Shown here piece by piece: positions 26,757-36,829 of a stretch of 64,000 bases of DNA. The notes under the pieces are model-generated. The model did no database searches. It saw nothing but the letters and a program-made list of their open reading frames with translations, and was not told the origin of the DNA. Made by a program: the position numbers and the translations under genes. The DNA is from Collinsella tanakaei (GTDB taxonomy: Bacteria; Actinomycetota; Coriobacteriia; Coriobacteriales; Coriobacteriaceae), in assembly GCF_021531055.1 (NCBI RefSeq), contig NZ_JADYTL010000001.1:418391-482390 (forward strand), read 5' to 3'. Numbering within the stretch: position 1 is the stretch's first letter; each line of letters opens with the position of its first letter.

Positions 26757-27236
26757 CTACTGCGCGTCGGCAGCGGTCGCGTCGGCGGTATCCGCCGGCG
26801 AGGCGTCGGACAGATCGATGGTCACGTCGCGCTCGGAATCGACCATGCCGAACGAGGACGAGGCGATGTCGCGGATGCGCGTGGGCGAGCTGAACACCGA
26901 GCGCATGACCTCGAGGTTCGCGCTCTCATCGCGGCCCTCGTCGAGGGATTCGGACAGCTCGGCGTTCGCATTCAAGGTCGAGGCGGTCGCCGTCAGGATC
27001 GCGACACGGGCGACGCCCACGGTCACGAACAGGGCGATGAGCACGCAGAACACCTTGAGCACATGGACGAACGCGGGGCTGACGGCTTGGTCGGCCTTGC
27101 GGCCCTCGCCGGCGACGACCTCCAGGTTCGGACGGGTCGCCGCCCGCTCGCGCGGGTCGACGTAGGGCTGCGCCGGTGCGGCGGAGAAGGGCTGCACATC
27201 ATAAGCGAGTGCTGCGTTTGATTGACGATATGCCAT
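26757..27236 (-). CDS. FtsL-like septum protein (by position)
   Basis: 159 residues with a single membrane segment near 70-90 (VFCVLIALFVTVGVARVAILT). A short extracytoplasmic helix (NANAELSESLDEGRDESANLE region) and an RIRDIASSSFGM motif like the FtsL/DivIC end follow. It lies between rsmH and ftsI, exactly where ftsL belongs. Sequence similarity is weak, so the call rests on topology and position. The start MAYRQSN is preferred over an ATG 7 codons upstream; neither has a strong ribosome site. Confidence 0.7.
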   Translation of the reverse strand: MAYRQSNAALAYDVQPFSAAPAQPYVDPRERAATRPNLEVVAGEGRKADQAVSPAFVHVLKVFCVLIALFVTVGVARVAILTATASTLNANAELSESLDEGRDESANLEVMRSVFSSPTRIRDIASSSFGMVDSERDVTIDLSDASPADTADATAADAQ

Positions 27237-27326
27237 GATGTGCGACCCCATCCCCATCAGGAGTAGTGCGTTTAAAGTACGGTTAGGTCCGCCTGCGCAT
27301 CCGGGGCCGAGATGCGGGCGACGACC

Positions 27327-28292
27327 TTACCGTCGTTGCGCCACGCGGATCTTAGCCGAGCGGGCACGCGGGTTGCGTTCGACCTCTTGGGCCGTCGCGA
27401 CCAGCGGTTTGCGGGTGATGATCTTGAGTGCCGGCACGTGTCCGCACACGCACACCGGGATATCCGGCGGGCAGGTGCAGCCCTGTGCGTGCTCCTGGAA
27501 GATGTGCTTGACGATGCGGTCCTCGAGCGAGTGGTACGAGATGACGCAGATGCGCCCTCCCGGGTTCACCCAGCGGATCGCCGCCTCCAGCCCCCGCTCC
27601 AGCACATCGAGCTCATGGTTGACCTCGATGCGGATCGCCTGGAAGCTCTTGCGGGCGGGATGCCCTCCATGGCGGCGCGCCGCGGCGGGGATGCCCGCCT
27701 TGACGGCCTCCACGAGATCGCCCGTGGTGGTGAGGGGTTTCTCCTGGCGCCTGCGCACGATCTGACGTGCGATCTGGCCGGCGAACTTCTCCTCACCGTA
27801 CACGCGTAGAATCCGGGCGAGGTCTGCTTCGATATAGGTGTTCACGACCTCAGCTGCGTTTAAGGTGTTATTACCCGGATCCATCCGCATATCGAGTGGG
27901 GCGTCCTCGTGATACGAGAAGCCCCTTCCAGGGATATCGAGCTGTGGGCTCGAGACGCCCAGATCGAACAGGAAGCCGTCCACACCGGGGACCTGGGCCG
28001 AACATAACAGGTCGTCCAAGTCGCCGAAGTTCCCCTTGAGGAGCTTGCGCGGCGTATCGGGAGCCTCGACGTCCAGCCGCGCGTGCGCGGCCGAAAGCGC
28101 CATGTCGTCCTGATCGATGCCGATCAGAAGTCCCGTCTCCCCTACGGCCGCCGCCAACTTCACCGAGTGGCCGGCGCCGCCGAGCGTGCAGTCGCACGCG
28201 ACGGAGCCCTGCGAAAGATCGAGCTGCTCGAGCACTTCCGCGAGCATGACAGGTTCATGCCGGTATTCAGGTATCAACGTTCCCTCGGTCAT
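27327..28292 (-). CDS. rsmH: 16S rRNA (cytosine1402-N4)-methyltransferase
   Basis: 321 residues. RsmH motifs: EYRHEPVMLAEVLEQL at the start, DCTLGGAGHS for S-adenosylmethionine, FDLGVSSPQLD, RGFSYHEDAPLDMRMD, and later AIRIEVNHEL and ISYHSLEDRIVK. It methylates 16S rRNA C1402 and is nearly always the second gene of the division cluster. It starts 23 bases after mraZ with AGGGGGATCC upstream. Confidence 0.97.
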   Translation of the reverse strand: MTEGTLIPEYRHEPVMLAEVLEQLDLSQGSVACDCTLGGAGHSVKLAAAVGETGLLIGIDQDDMALSAAHARLDVEAPDTPRKLLKGNFGDLDDLLCSAQVPGVDGFLFDLGVSSPQLDIPGRGFSYHEDAPLDMRMDPGNNTLNAAEVVNTYIEADLARILRVYGEEKFAGQIARQIVRRRQEKPLTTTGDLVEAVKAGIPAAARRHGGHPARKSFQAIRIEVNHELDVLERGLEAAIRWVNPGGRICVISYHSLEDRIVKHIFQEHAQGCTCPPDIPVCVCGHVPALKIITRKPLVATAQEVERNPRARSAKIRVAQRR

Positions 28293-28315
28293 ATACGGAT
28301 CCCCCTAGCTGAGCG

Positions 28316-28750
28316 TTACGAGAAGAACAGGTCCATGAGCTCGTCCTCGGCCTCGGTCTGCATCCGGTTCCAGGTCTCGCGATCCCAGATCTCCAGATGG
28401 TCGGTGTTACCGACGACCGTGACCTCGCGCTCGAGATGCTTCTTGGAACGGAAGCTCTCGGGCAAGGCGATGCGGTTGGCGGAGTCGATCTCCGCCGGCG
28501 TCGCCATCGCGTTGAGAAGACGCATGAGCTTCTGATCTTTCGGGTTGCGACGATCGAAGCCATGCTCCTGCTTCTCGAACAGGCTCATGACCCATGCCTC
28601 GTACTGATCCTCGGGGAACACGTACACGGCCTCGACATCGGGGGCGGGCAGGATGCGCACACGGCTCGCGAGATCGTCGCGAAGGGCGGCGGGCAGGGAC
28701 AGACGACCTTTGGCATCGAGATTGCGCTCGAACGATCCGGTCAGTATCAC
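28316..28750 (-). CDS. mraZ: Transcriptional regulator MraZ
   Basis: 144 residues, two AbrB-like repeats: GSFERNLDAKGRLSLPAALR and later IDSANRIALPESFRSKK. MraZ binds GTGGG repeats in its own promoter and controls the division cluster. The start is GTG with AGAGGAGGGG upstream; the longer open frame reads back into the promoter region and is rejected. It is the first gene of the leftward operon. Confidence 0.95.
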   Translation of the reverse strand: MILTGSFERNLDAKGRLSLPAALRDDLASRVRILPAPDVEAVYVFPEDQYEAWVMSLFEKQEHGFDRRNPKDQKLMRLLNAMATPAEIDSANRIALPESFRSKKHLEREVTVVGNTDHLEIWDRETWNRMQTEAEDELMDLFFS

Positions 28751-28821
28751 TGCTGCGCCCCTCCTCTCGGCTTCTCGGTGGGCTGGTGCGCGGGGAGCCA
28801 CCCCGCCTGTCGACGCTTCCT

Positions 28822-28850
28822 ATCTTATGGACTTTCCTCCCCTGCCGCAA
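28822..28850 (-). promoter_or_regulatory. Candidate division-cluster promoter
   Basis: On the minus strand: -35 TTGCGG (28845-28850), exactly 17 bases, -10 TAAGAT (28822-28827). The predicted start leaves a ~65 nt leader to mraZ. Confidence 0.6.
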
Positions 28851-28858
28851 CATTTTTT

Positions 28859-28893
28859 CCCACTTTCTCCCCCAACGGGTCCCACGCACCCAC
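28859..28893 (-). promoter_or_regulatory. MraZ-type operator: four GTGGG-like boxes
   Basis: On the minus strand GTGGG begins at 28893 and 28885, TTGGG at 28875 and GTGGG at 28863. The steps are 8, 10 and 12 bases, about one helical turn each, ending next to the -35. MraZ recognises such repeats, so autoregulation is expected. Confidence 0.75.
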
Positions 28894-28932
28894 CACCGTA
28901 TGGACAGTACGGTCAGCATGCTGTCGAAGCCG

Positions 28933-28948
28933 ACACAACATGTTGTGT
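28933..28948. promoter_or_regulatory. 16 bp perfect palindrome upstream of the division cluster
   Basis: ACACAACATGTTGTGT, a perfect dyad 40 bases upstream of the MraZ boxes. It resembles a regulator binding site; no known consensus recognised. Further on in the 28894-29132 gap are TTCAACCT/AGGTTGAA (28993-29016) and a hairpin at 29062-29099. I see no gene there. Confidence 0.45.
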
Positions 28949-29061
28949 TTGAGCACGGATGGTCTACCACCGGTCGCGCGGCACGCCGGTTTTTCAACCT
29001 TCAAGCTGAGGTTGAACCGATTTGCATGAGCGGTGATGCGATTGTGACGAAACAAAGAACC

Positions 29062-29105
29062 CGCAGCTCAACGCGGTGGGAGAAAATGGGAAGCCTCTGA
29101 GCTGC
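29062..29105. terminator. Hairpin with 10 bp stem and long loop
   Basis: CCGCAGCTCA pairs with TGAGCTGCGG across a ~27 nt loop. TTTT follows on the plus strand; TTCTTTGTTT follows on the minus. It may end the pyrG-xerD transcript. Moderate evidence because of the long loop. Confidence 0.4.
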
Positions 29106-29132
29106 GGTTTTATGGGTTGGCTATGGGTTGTA

Positions 29133-29210
29133 GGCTGGTTGGGGACGTGTTCGTTTCAACCCATTGCGGTCGGTATGAATGGGTTGAGGGGAACACGTCC
29201 CCAACCAGCC
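29133..29210. repeat. REP-like palindrome A (33 bp arms)
   Basis: Left arm begins GGCTGGTTGGGGACGTGTTC; the right arm is its inverted copy ending GAACACGTCCCCAACCAGCC. The arms continue inward to AACCCATT/AATGGGTT, 33 bp in all with 3 mismatches, around a 12 nt loop. It lies 59 bases after xerD and may also terminate it. No transposase is nearby. Confidence 0.7.
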
Positions 29211-29269
29211 TGGTCCCCAACCAACCCGTGATCGTGCTCCTTGGGAGCGCACCCCTCCAGCTGCCCCTA

Positions 29270-30202
29270 TCAGGCGCGGGGATGCGCGGCGAGATAGACC
29301 TCGCGCAGCTGCGTGCGGTCCACGTGGGTGTAGATCTGCGTCGTCGAGATGCTCGCGTGGCCCAAGATCTCCTGCAGCACGCGCAGATCCGCGCCGCCGG
29401 CGAGCATATGGGTCGCAAAGGAGTGACGCAGCGTATGCGGATGGAGTCCCTCGATCCCGACGAGGCGGCCGTAGCGTTCGACCAGCGTGTGGACGGACTG
29501 ACGAGAGATCCTACCTCCACGGGCATTGAGGAAGACCGCCGCGGGCATGCTGGCGCGGGCGTGCGACGCCAAGCGCATGCGCGCACCCTCCAGGTACTCC
29601 CGAAGCGCACGCGCGGCCGTGCCGGTGATGGGAACGAGCCGCTCCTTGGAACCCTTGCCCCGTACGCGCAGGAACTCCTCGTCGAGGAAGACGTCCCCGG
29701 TATCCAACCCGGTGAGCTCGCTCACGCGCACGCCGCAGCCGTAGAGCACCTCGAGGATCGCATGGTCGCGCACGCCGGTATCGGTCGGCGGGAATGTCTG
29801 GTCGAGCAGGGCGGAGACCGCCGCGATCGACAGGCTGTCGGGCAGGTGCTCGTCGGTGCGCGCGAAGCCGATGCCCGTCGTCGGGGTCGCATGGGAGATC
29901 CCCTCGCGCGCCAGGAACCGATGCATGCCCTTGATCGCCGACAGCGTCCGGTTGACCGAGCTCGCCGCGTATCCCCCGTCGTGCCGTTCCGCGATGAACG
30001 CCTCGATGTCGCCACGCGAGATACGCTCGGGGTCGTCGATCCCGCGCTCGGCGAGAAAGGCGACGTAGACATCCAAGTCGCGTCGATACGCGGCGAGCGT
30101 GTTGGCGGCAAGGCCGCGCTCCACCGACAGATGCGCCAAGTACTCATCACGGCAGCGCTCGAGCGTGGACGCAGGACGGTTGTTCGTCATCGAGGCGCTC
30201 AT
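29270..30202 (-). CDS. xerD: Site-specific tyrosine recombinase XerD
   Basis: 310 residues with the full catalytic set: Arg159 (GCGVRVSEL), Lys183 (RVRGKGSKER), His256 and Arg259 (HPHTLRHSFATH), His282 (ILGHASISTTQIY) and Tyr291. An N-terminal SAM-like core-binding domain precedes. It resolves chromosome dimers at dif with XerC or alone. It is 20 bases downstream of pyrG. A second ATG four codons in is an alternative start; no ribosome site decides. Confidence 0.92.
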   Translation of the reverse strand: MSASMTNNRPASTLERCRDEYLAHLSVERGLAANTLAAYRRDLDVYVAFLAERGIDDPERISRGDIEAFIAERHDGGYAASSVNRTLSAIKGMHRFLAREGISHATPTTGIGFARTDEHLPDSLSIAAVSALLDQTFPPTDTGVRDHAILEVLYGCGVRVSELTGLDTGDVFLDEEFLRVRGKGSKERLVPITGTAARALREYLEGARMRLASHARASMPAAVFLNARGGRISRQSVHTLVERYGRLVGIEGLHPHTLRHSFATHMLAGGADLRVLQEILGHASISTTQIYTHVDRTQLREVYLAAHPRA

Positions 30203-30222
30203 GCGAATCGTTCACATCCCGC

Positions 30223-31944
<1,722 letters not shown>

Positions 31945-32036
31945 TCAGACGCGCGGGCCCGGCGGCGGGTCTTTTTCTCGTAACAATCGAGGGGCCCGCC
32001 GGCGGCCATCGCAGCCGGGCGTCGGGACGCCCCGGG

Positions 32037-32104
32037 CCGGGAAAATGGGGACAGGTGCACATTTCCCAGTCCTGGGAAATGTGCACCTGTCCCCATTTTC
32101 CCGG
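32037..32104. repeat. REP-like palindrome B (33 bp perfect arms)
   Basis: Arms begin CCGGGAAAATGGGGACAGG and continue TGCACATTTCCCAG; the right arm is the exact inverse, with a 2 nt centre. It lies 18 bases after the DUF1846 stop, between it and pyrG. It may act as a terminator. The TGGGGACAGGTGCAC core is a sequence I recall from dispersed palindromes in other bacteria. No transposase is nearby. Confidence 0.8.
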
Positions 32105-32122
32105 ACTCCCCGGTCCGCGACG

Positions 32123-33604
32123 CTACTTGTGATACATGCCCGAGCGCTCGTACTTGGGCTCGCAGCACACGTTGATGCCGAGCTTGCGGTAGAGCTCCTC
32201 GTCGCTCGACGAGATGATGACCGAGAAGAACGCGTCGCAGCCGCGCAGCTTCTTCAGGCCCTCGAGCACGCGAGCGGCGACCTCGCTGGTCGCCGAGGTG
32301 ATGGACAGGGCGATGAGCGTCTCGTCCGGATGCAGGCGCGGGTTCACGCTGCCCAGACGATGGGTCTTGAGGCGCTGGATGGGCTCGATCGCGTCGTCGC
32401 TGATGACCTCGAGCTCCATATCGACACCGGTCACGGCCTTGAGCGCGTTCATGAGCAGCGAGCTCGCCGCACCGAGACGCGTCGAGGTCTTGCCCGTCAC
32501 CACCACGTCGTCGGGCAGCACCATCGCGCCGGCGGGCGCTCCGGTCATCTCCTCCTTGAGCAGGGCGGCGGAACGCGCCGGCGAGTAGTCCTTGGTGACG
32601 CCGGCCTTCTTCATGATGCTGCGCAGGCGATCGACCTGCTCGGCGCCGGCACCGGTGCGCTTGACCTGCTCGGCCGCCGTGAAGTAGCGGCGCACGATCT
32701 CCATCTTAGCCGCCTCGCGGCACGCCTCGTCGTCCACGATGGCGTAGCCGGCCATGTTGACGCCCATGTCGGTGGGACTCTGATAGGGGCTCTCCCCCAT
32801 GATCTTCTCCATGAGCGACTTGACCACGGGGAACGCCTCGACATCGCGGTTGTAGTTCACCGTCGTCTTCCCGTACGCCTCCAGATGGAACGGGTCGATG
32901 ATGTTGGAATCGTCCAGGTCGACCGTGGCGGCCTCGTAGGCGATGTTCACGGGATGCGACAGCGGGAGATTCCAGATCGGGAACGTCTCGAACTTGGCGT
33001 AGCCGGCGGCGATGCCGCGCTTGTGCTCGTGGTAGAGCTGGGACAGGCAGGTGGCGAGCTTGCCCGAGCCGGGGCCGGGCGCGGTCACGACTACGAGCGG
33101 ACGCGAGGTCTCGATGTAGTCGTTCTTACCGTAGCCCTCATCCGAGACGACCAGGTCGATATCGTGCGGATACCCCTCGATGGGATAGTGCAGGTAGCAG
33201 GTGATCCCGAGCGTCTCGAGGCGTCGGCGGAAGGCGTCGGCGGCAGCCTGGCCGGCGTACTGGGTGAGCACCACGGAGCTCACGAGGAAGCCGTAGCCGC
33301 GGAAGATGTCGGTGAGGCGCAGCACGTCCTCGTCGTAGGTGATACCCAAATCGCTGCGCGCGCGGTTCTTCTCGATGTCGCCGGCGTTGATGGCGATGAC
33401 GATCTCGACGTCGTCGGACAGGCTCTTGAGCATGCGGAACTTGCTGTCGGGCTCGAAGCCGGGCAGCACGCGGCTGGCGTGGTAGTCGTCGAACAGCTTG
33501 CCACCGAACTCGAGGTAGAGCTTGCCGCCGAACTGCGCGATGCGCTCCTTGATGTGCTCCGCCTGCATACTGATGTACGTATCGTTATCGAACCCCTGAC
33601 GCAT
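32123..33604 (-). CDS. DUF1846 domain protein
   Basis: 493 residues, the family's full length. Starts with RQGFDNDTYISMQAEHIKER. Other recognisable stretches are LYLEFGGKLFDDYHASRVLPGF, VVTAPGPGSGKLATCLSQLYHE (a P-loop-like GPGSGK) and NPRLHPDETLIALSI. The family is widespread in Firmicutes and Coriobacteriia; structures are known but the function is not. The start follows GAGGAGCTCGCCC; a -10 (TATACT) lies about 55 bases upstream. It stands alone. Confidence 0.88.
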   Translation of the reverse strand: MRQGFDNDTYISMQAEHIKERIAQFGGKLYLEFGGKLFDDYHASRVLPGFEPDSKFRMLKSLSDDVEIVIAINAGDIEKNRARSDLGITYDEDVLRLTDIFRGYGFLVSSVVLTQYAGQAAADAFRRRLETLGITCYLHYPIEGYPHDIDLVVSDEGYGKNDYIETSRPLVVVTAPGPGSGKLATCLSQLYHEHKRGIAAGYAKFETFPIWNLPLSHPVNIAYEAATVDLDDSNIIDPFHLEAYGKTTVNYNRDVEAFPVVKSLMEKIMGESPYQSPTDMGVNMAGYAIVDDEACREAAKMEIVRRYFTAAEQVKRTGAGAEQVDRLRSIMKKAGVTKDYSPARSAALLKEEMTGAPAGAMVLPDDVVVTGKTSTRLGAASSLLMNALKAVTGVDMELEVISDDAIEPIQRLKTHRLGSVNPRLHPDETLIALSITSATSEVAARVLEGLKKLRGCDAFFSVIISSSDEELYRKLGINVCCEPKYERSGMYHK

Positions 33605-33657
33605 GGGCGAGCTCCTCTCGAACGGCGCGCAAGCCGAATCAACCTATCGACCGACTC

Positions 33658-33663
33658 AGTATA
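33658..33663 (-). promoter_or_regulatory. -10 element of the DUF1846 gene
   Basis: TATACT on the minus strand, 54 bases before the start codon. No convincing -35. Confidence 0.4.
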
Positions 33664-33723
33664 GACGAGCGGAGACGGCAAGGTCCGCGATGCGACAAAA
33701 ACATCAGGGCGAAATATCGCGCC

Positions 33724-34848
33724 TCAGCGGTCGAAGTCCGCGAGTGCCTCCCCGAGGCGCCTCAGCCCCTCGCGCAGCACATCCGGGCGAGCGCAGTAAC
33801 CCAGCCGGGCGCCGCATGGAAGCCCGAAGCGGCTCCCCGGCACGAGCAGCACGCCATACTCCTCCAGCAGGCGCAGGCAGAACGTCTCGTCATCCACCGG
33901 GATGTCCAGCTCGATATAGGAGGTCGACACACCCCGGGGCGCGACCCAACTCACCCGCGGCTGCCCGTCGATCCACGACTGGACCGTCGCGCGGTTGGAA
34001 AGCACCAGCGCACGGTTGCGCGCGAGCACGGCATCGCGATGCGCGAGCACGTAGGTGGCGAGCGCGTCGTTCGCGACACCTCCCGAGATCATCGTGTAAT
34101 CGCGCAGCGTGCGGATCGCGCCGGACACCTCGTCGTCCGCGATGACCCACCCGATGCGCGCCCCGGGCACGGAGTAGGTCTTGGACACCGAGTCGGTCAC
34201 GATGGCGCGGTCGTAGATATCTGCCATCGATCGATACCCCACCTGCTCGTCGAGCGGCAGGTAGACCTCGTCGCACAAAACGTATGCCCCGACCGAGGCG
34301 GCGATCTGGGCGATGCGGCCGAGCATGTCGGCGTCCATCACGGCGCCCGTCGGGTTCGCCGCGTTGTTGATGCAGATGAGCCTCGTGTCACGCCGCACCA
34401 GGCGCTCGAGCTCGTCGATGTCGGGAAGCCAGCCGAGCTCGCGGCGCACCGTCCAGTGCTCGACGTCGGCCCCGAGCGCGCGCGGGATCTCGTAGAGGGG
34501 CGCGTAGGTCGGCCACTCGGCGATCACGTGGTCGCCGGGGCGCACCACCGCCAGAAGCGCGTTCAGGTTCGCACCGGTGCAGCCGTTGGTCTGAAGGATC
34601 CGGCGCGGGTCGATCTCGTGCTCGTAGAGCGTCTGGACCTCGGCCTTGAAGGCAGGCGACCCCTCGATCCATCCGTAGCTTTGGGGTTCGCGCGCCAGGC
34701 GCTCGATAAGCTCCGCACCGTCCCGACCGTCCAGCTCCCGCAGCTCGTCGGGCGTGAGCGAGGCGATCGTCGACTGAGCGATGTCCCAGGCCGCATCGCG
34801 CTCATGAACGTTCAGCCAATCCTCGACACCGATGACGTCGAACTCCAT
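33724..34848 (-). CDS. Class I/II PLP aminotransferase, substrate unknown
   Basis: 374 residues, fold type I. TNGCTGANLNALLAVVRPGD, INNAANPTGAVMD, LCDEVYLPL and the PLP-lysine segment DSVSKTYSVPGARIGWV are diagnostic. Its place directly after the arginine deiminase genes suggests an amino acid of that pathway, but a terminator-like hairpin separates it from yfcC. The start MEFDVIGVEDW follows GGAAAGGACATGCC; the longer frame upstream is rejected. Confidence 0.85.
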   Translation of the reverse strand: MEFDVIGVEDWLNVHERDAAWDIAQSTIASLTPDELRELDGRDGAELIERLAREPQSYGWIEGSPAFKAEVQTLYEHEIDPRRILQTNGCTGANLNALLAVVRPGDHVIAEWPTYAPLYEIPRALGADVEHWTVRRELGWLPDIDELERLVRRDTRLICINNAANPTGAVMDADMLGRIAQIAASVGAYVLCDEVYLPLDEQVGYRSMADIYDRAIVTDSVSKTYSVPGARIGWVIADDEVSGAIRTLRDYTMISGGVANDALATYVLAHRDAVLARNRALVLSNRATVQSWIDGQPRVSWVAPRGVSTSYIELDIPVDDETFCLRLLEEYGVLLVPGSRFGLPCGARLGYCARPDVLREGLRRLGEALADFDR

Positions 34849-34993
34849 GGCATGTCCTTTCCGAAAGCTGTCGAACCCCGATTCCGCCGGGCATTCCCAC
34901 ATGCACATTGTCGCACGCAGACGCGACGCCCATAACGTCCCGGGACGAAAACGCGTCCGACCCGATTTCACGCCAGGGCCCCGATACGAAAGC

Positions 34994-35024
34994 GCCCCCT
35001 CCCGCGCACGGAACGGGAGGGGGC
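34994..35024 (-). terminator. Terminator-like hairpin after yfcC
   Basis: An 11 bp perfect stem (GCCCCCTCCCG/CGGGAGGGGGC) with a 9 nt loop, 71 bases after the yfcC stop. Only a short T run (GCTTTCG). Confidence 0.6.
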
Positions 35025-35095
35025 AGAAAGGTAGGTCCTCACCGGCTCGAACCGGGCCGGCTAGACGATCCCGGATAGGGCCCGAGCGCTACGCG

Positions 35096-36673
35096 CTAGA
35101 GCACGACCAGAGCGATGGTCACGATGACCGCGGACACCACCGAGAGCACCACGATGAGCTTCATGGCGAACTTGAGCCACGTGGTCCACTCGATACGGGC
35201 GAGCGCGAGGCCGCCCATGATGGCGCCGGAGGTCGGCGTGAACAGGTTCACGACGCCGATGGCGCTCGAGAAGATCATCACCATGACCTCGGGCGAGAAG
35301 CCGAGCTGGGCTGCCAGCGGGCCCATGATGGGCATGGACACGGTGGCCATGCCGGAGGTCGACGGGATGAGGAAGGACAGACCGAAGTACAGCAGCCACG
35401 CGAGCGGCGCGAACAGGATGCCGGACACACCGGCGAGCGCGTTGGCCGCGGCGTTGAGCACGTACTGGTCGAGGCCCGTGGAAGCCATGAGGACCGAGAT
35501 GCCGCGCGACAGCGCGATGATCAACACGACGCTCATCATGTCGGCGGCGCCGGCGATGAACGTGTTGACGATCTGCTTCTCGGACAGGCCGCCCACGACG
35601 CCGATGATGATGGCCATCACGAAGAACCACGTGGAGGCCTCATCGAAGTACCACTGGCCGATCGGCAGGCCGGTGATGAAGGCGGACCAACCCTGCGAGG
35701 TCTGGACCTCGCCCACGGCGACGCCCTCGACGGAGCCCTCGACGGTGGTCGCGGTCCCGTTGGCGTCGTCGTACGCGGCGACGAGGTCGTCGGTGACGAC
35801 CGGGGTCTCGAAGGTCTCATAGGAAGCGCCGGCGTCGAAGAAGTTCGCGACGCCCTCGTTGAGGTCGGCGATGGGGATGAAGCCGGCGATCATGACGACG
35901 AACGTGAAGGCGAAGATGCCCAGGCACGCCTTCTGGCGACCGGTGAGCACGACCTCCTTGGCGGCCTCGGCGGCAGCGGCGCCGTGGGCCTCCTCGGCGT
36001 TCTTAAGCTCCTGCATGGACAGGATGGTGGAGCCCTTGTCGGCCTTGACCTTCTTGGCGTACCCCATGACGAACACGATTGAGATGGCGGTGGTCACGAT
36101 CCACAGGACCGCACCCAGGCCGATGATGATGGTCTGGTTGACCTCGATGCCCACGCCGCGCAGGGAGTCGACGGCGGCGCCGACGGCGAACGGGTTGACG
36201 GTGGAGCCCAGGCAGCCGCAGCCGGCGCCGAGCAGGACGGTGGCGGCACCGACCATCGGGTCGAAGCCGGCCGCCATCATGGTGGCGGCGAGCAGGGCGT
36301 AGAACGGCACGGTCTCCTCGCACATGCCGTAGGTGGTTCCGCCGAGCGAGAAGATGATCATCAGGACAGGGATGATCATGAGCTCGTTGCCCTTGAGCTT
36401 CTGGACGAGGGCGGCGATACCGTTATCGAGGGCACCGGTCTCGGTCATCATGCCGAGGAAGCCGCCGAGGATCATGACGAACAGGCATACGGGAAGCGCG
36501 TCGGCGAAGCCCTTCACCGGCGCGGTGAAGAAGTCGCTCGCATGCGCCGGGGTCACCTGGTCGGGAGCCATGCTGCCGACGATGACGGTGATGATGGCGA
36601 CGATGGCCAACAGCAACAGAAGAATGGTAAATGACGAGAGCATGCCACGCTTTTTCTTGGTGGTCTCAGCCAT
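35096..36673 (-). CDS. yfcC: YfcC family transporter, probably for arginine/ornithine
   Basis: 525 residues with about 12 membrane segments. The family motifs GGFLGMMTETGALDNGI, GTTYGMCEETVPFYAL and GAGCGCLGSTVNPFA are clear. A long non-membrane loop of about 60 residues near the middle (TPVVTDDLVAAYDDANG region) is notable. The start MAETTKKKRG follows AAGGGGGATGAGCATA. It follows arcA-arcB, as in other arginine deiminase loci, so it probably exchanges arginine and ornithine; this is inferred. Confidence 0.85.
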   Translation of the reverse strand: MAETTKKKRGMLSSFTILLLLLAIVAIITVIVGSMAPDQVTPAHASDFFTAPVKGFADALPVCLFVMILGGFLGMMTETGALDNGIAALVQKLKGNELMIIPVLMIIFSLGGTTYGMCEETVPFYALLAATMMAAGFDPMVGAATVLLGAGCGCLGSTVNPFAVGAAVDSLRGVGIEVNQTIIIGLGAVLWIVTTAISIVFVMGYAKKVKADKGSTILSMQELKNAEEAHGAAAAEAAKEVVLTGRQKACLGIFAFTFVVMIAGFIPIADLNEGVANFFDAGASYETFETPVVTDDLVAAYDDANGTATTVEGSVEGVAVGEVQTSQGWSAFITGLPIGQWYFDEASTWFFVMAIIIGVVGGLSEKQIVNTFIAGAADMMSVVLIIALSRGISVLMASTGLDQYVLNAAANALAGVSGILFAPLAWLLYFGLSFLIPSTSGMATVSMPIMGPLAAQLGFSPEVMVMIFSSAIGVVNLFTPTSGAIMGGLALARIEWTTWLKFAMKLIVVLSVVSAVIVTIALVVL

Positions 36674-36771
36674 TATGCTCATCCCCCTTTCTTGTTGAAA
36701 AACACGTCCGCGCGACACCGCCCGCCGTGCCGTGCGTTATCGGACGGGGCGCGGGCAACAGACGGACTCCC

Positions 36772-36809
36772 CCGCCGTGGCGGACGCGGATGCGCGCCCG
36801 CCACGGCGG
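36772..36809. terminator. Hairpin between arcB and yfcC
   Basis: A perfect 12 bp stem (CCGCCGTGGCGG/CCGCCACGGCGG) with a 14 nt loop, 20 bases after arcB. No T run; could attenuate or protect the 3' end. Confidence 0.45.
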
Positions 36810-36829
36810 AAGATGAAAGGAGAGGCGAC

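Noticed and set aside
27237..27257. An earlier ATG (MGMGSHI) as start of the FtsL-like gene
   Set aside because: No ribosome site precedes it, while GGGG stands at a plausible distance from the ATG at 27236; the choice stays uncertain.
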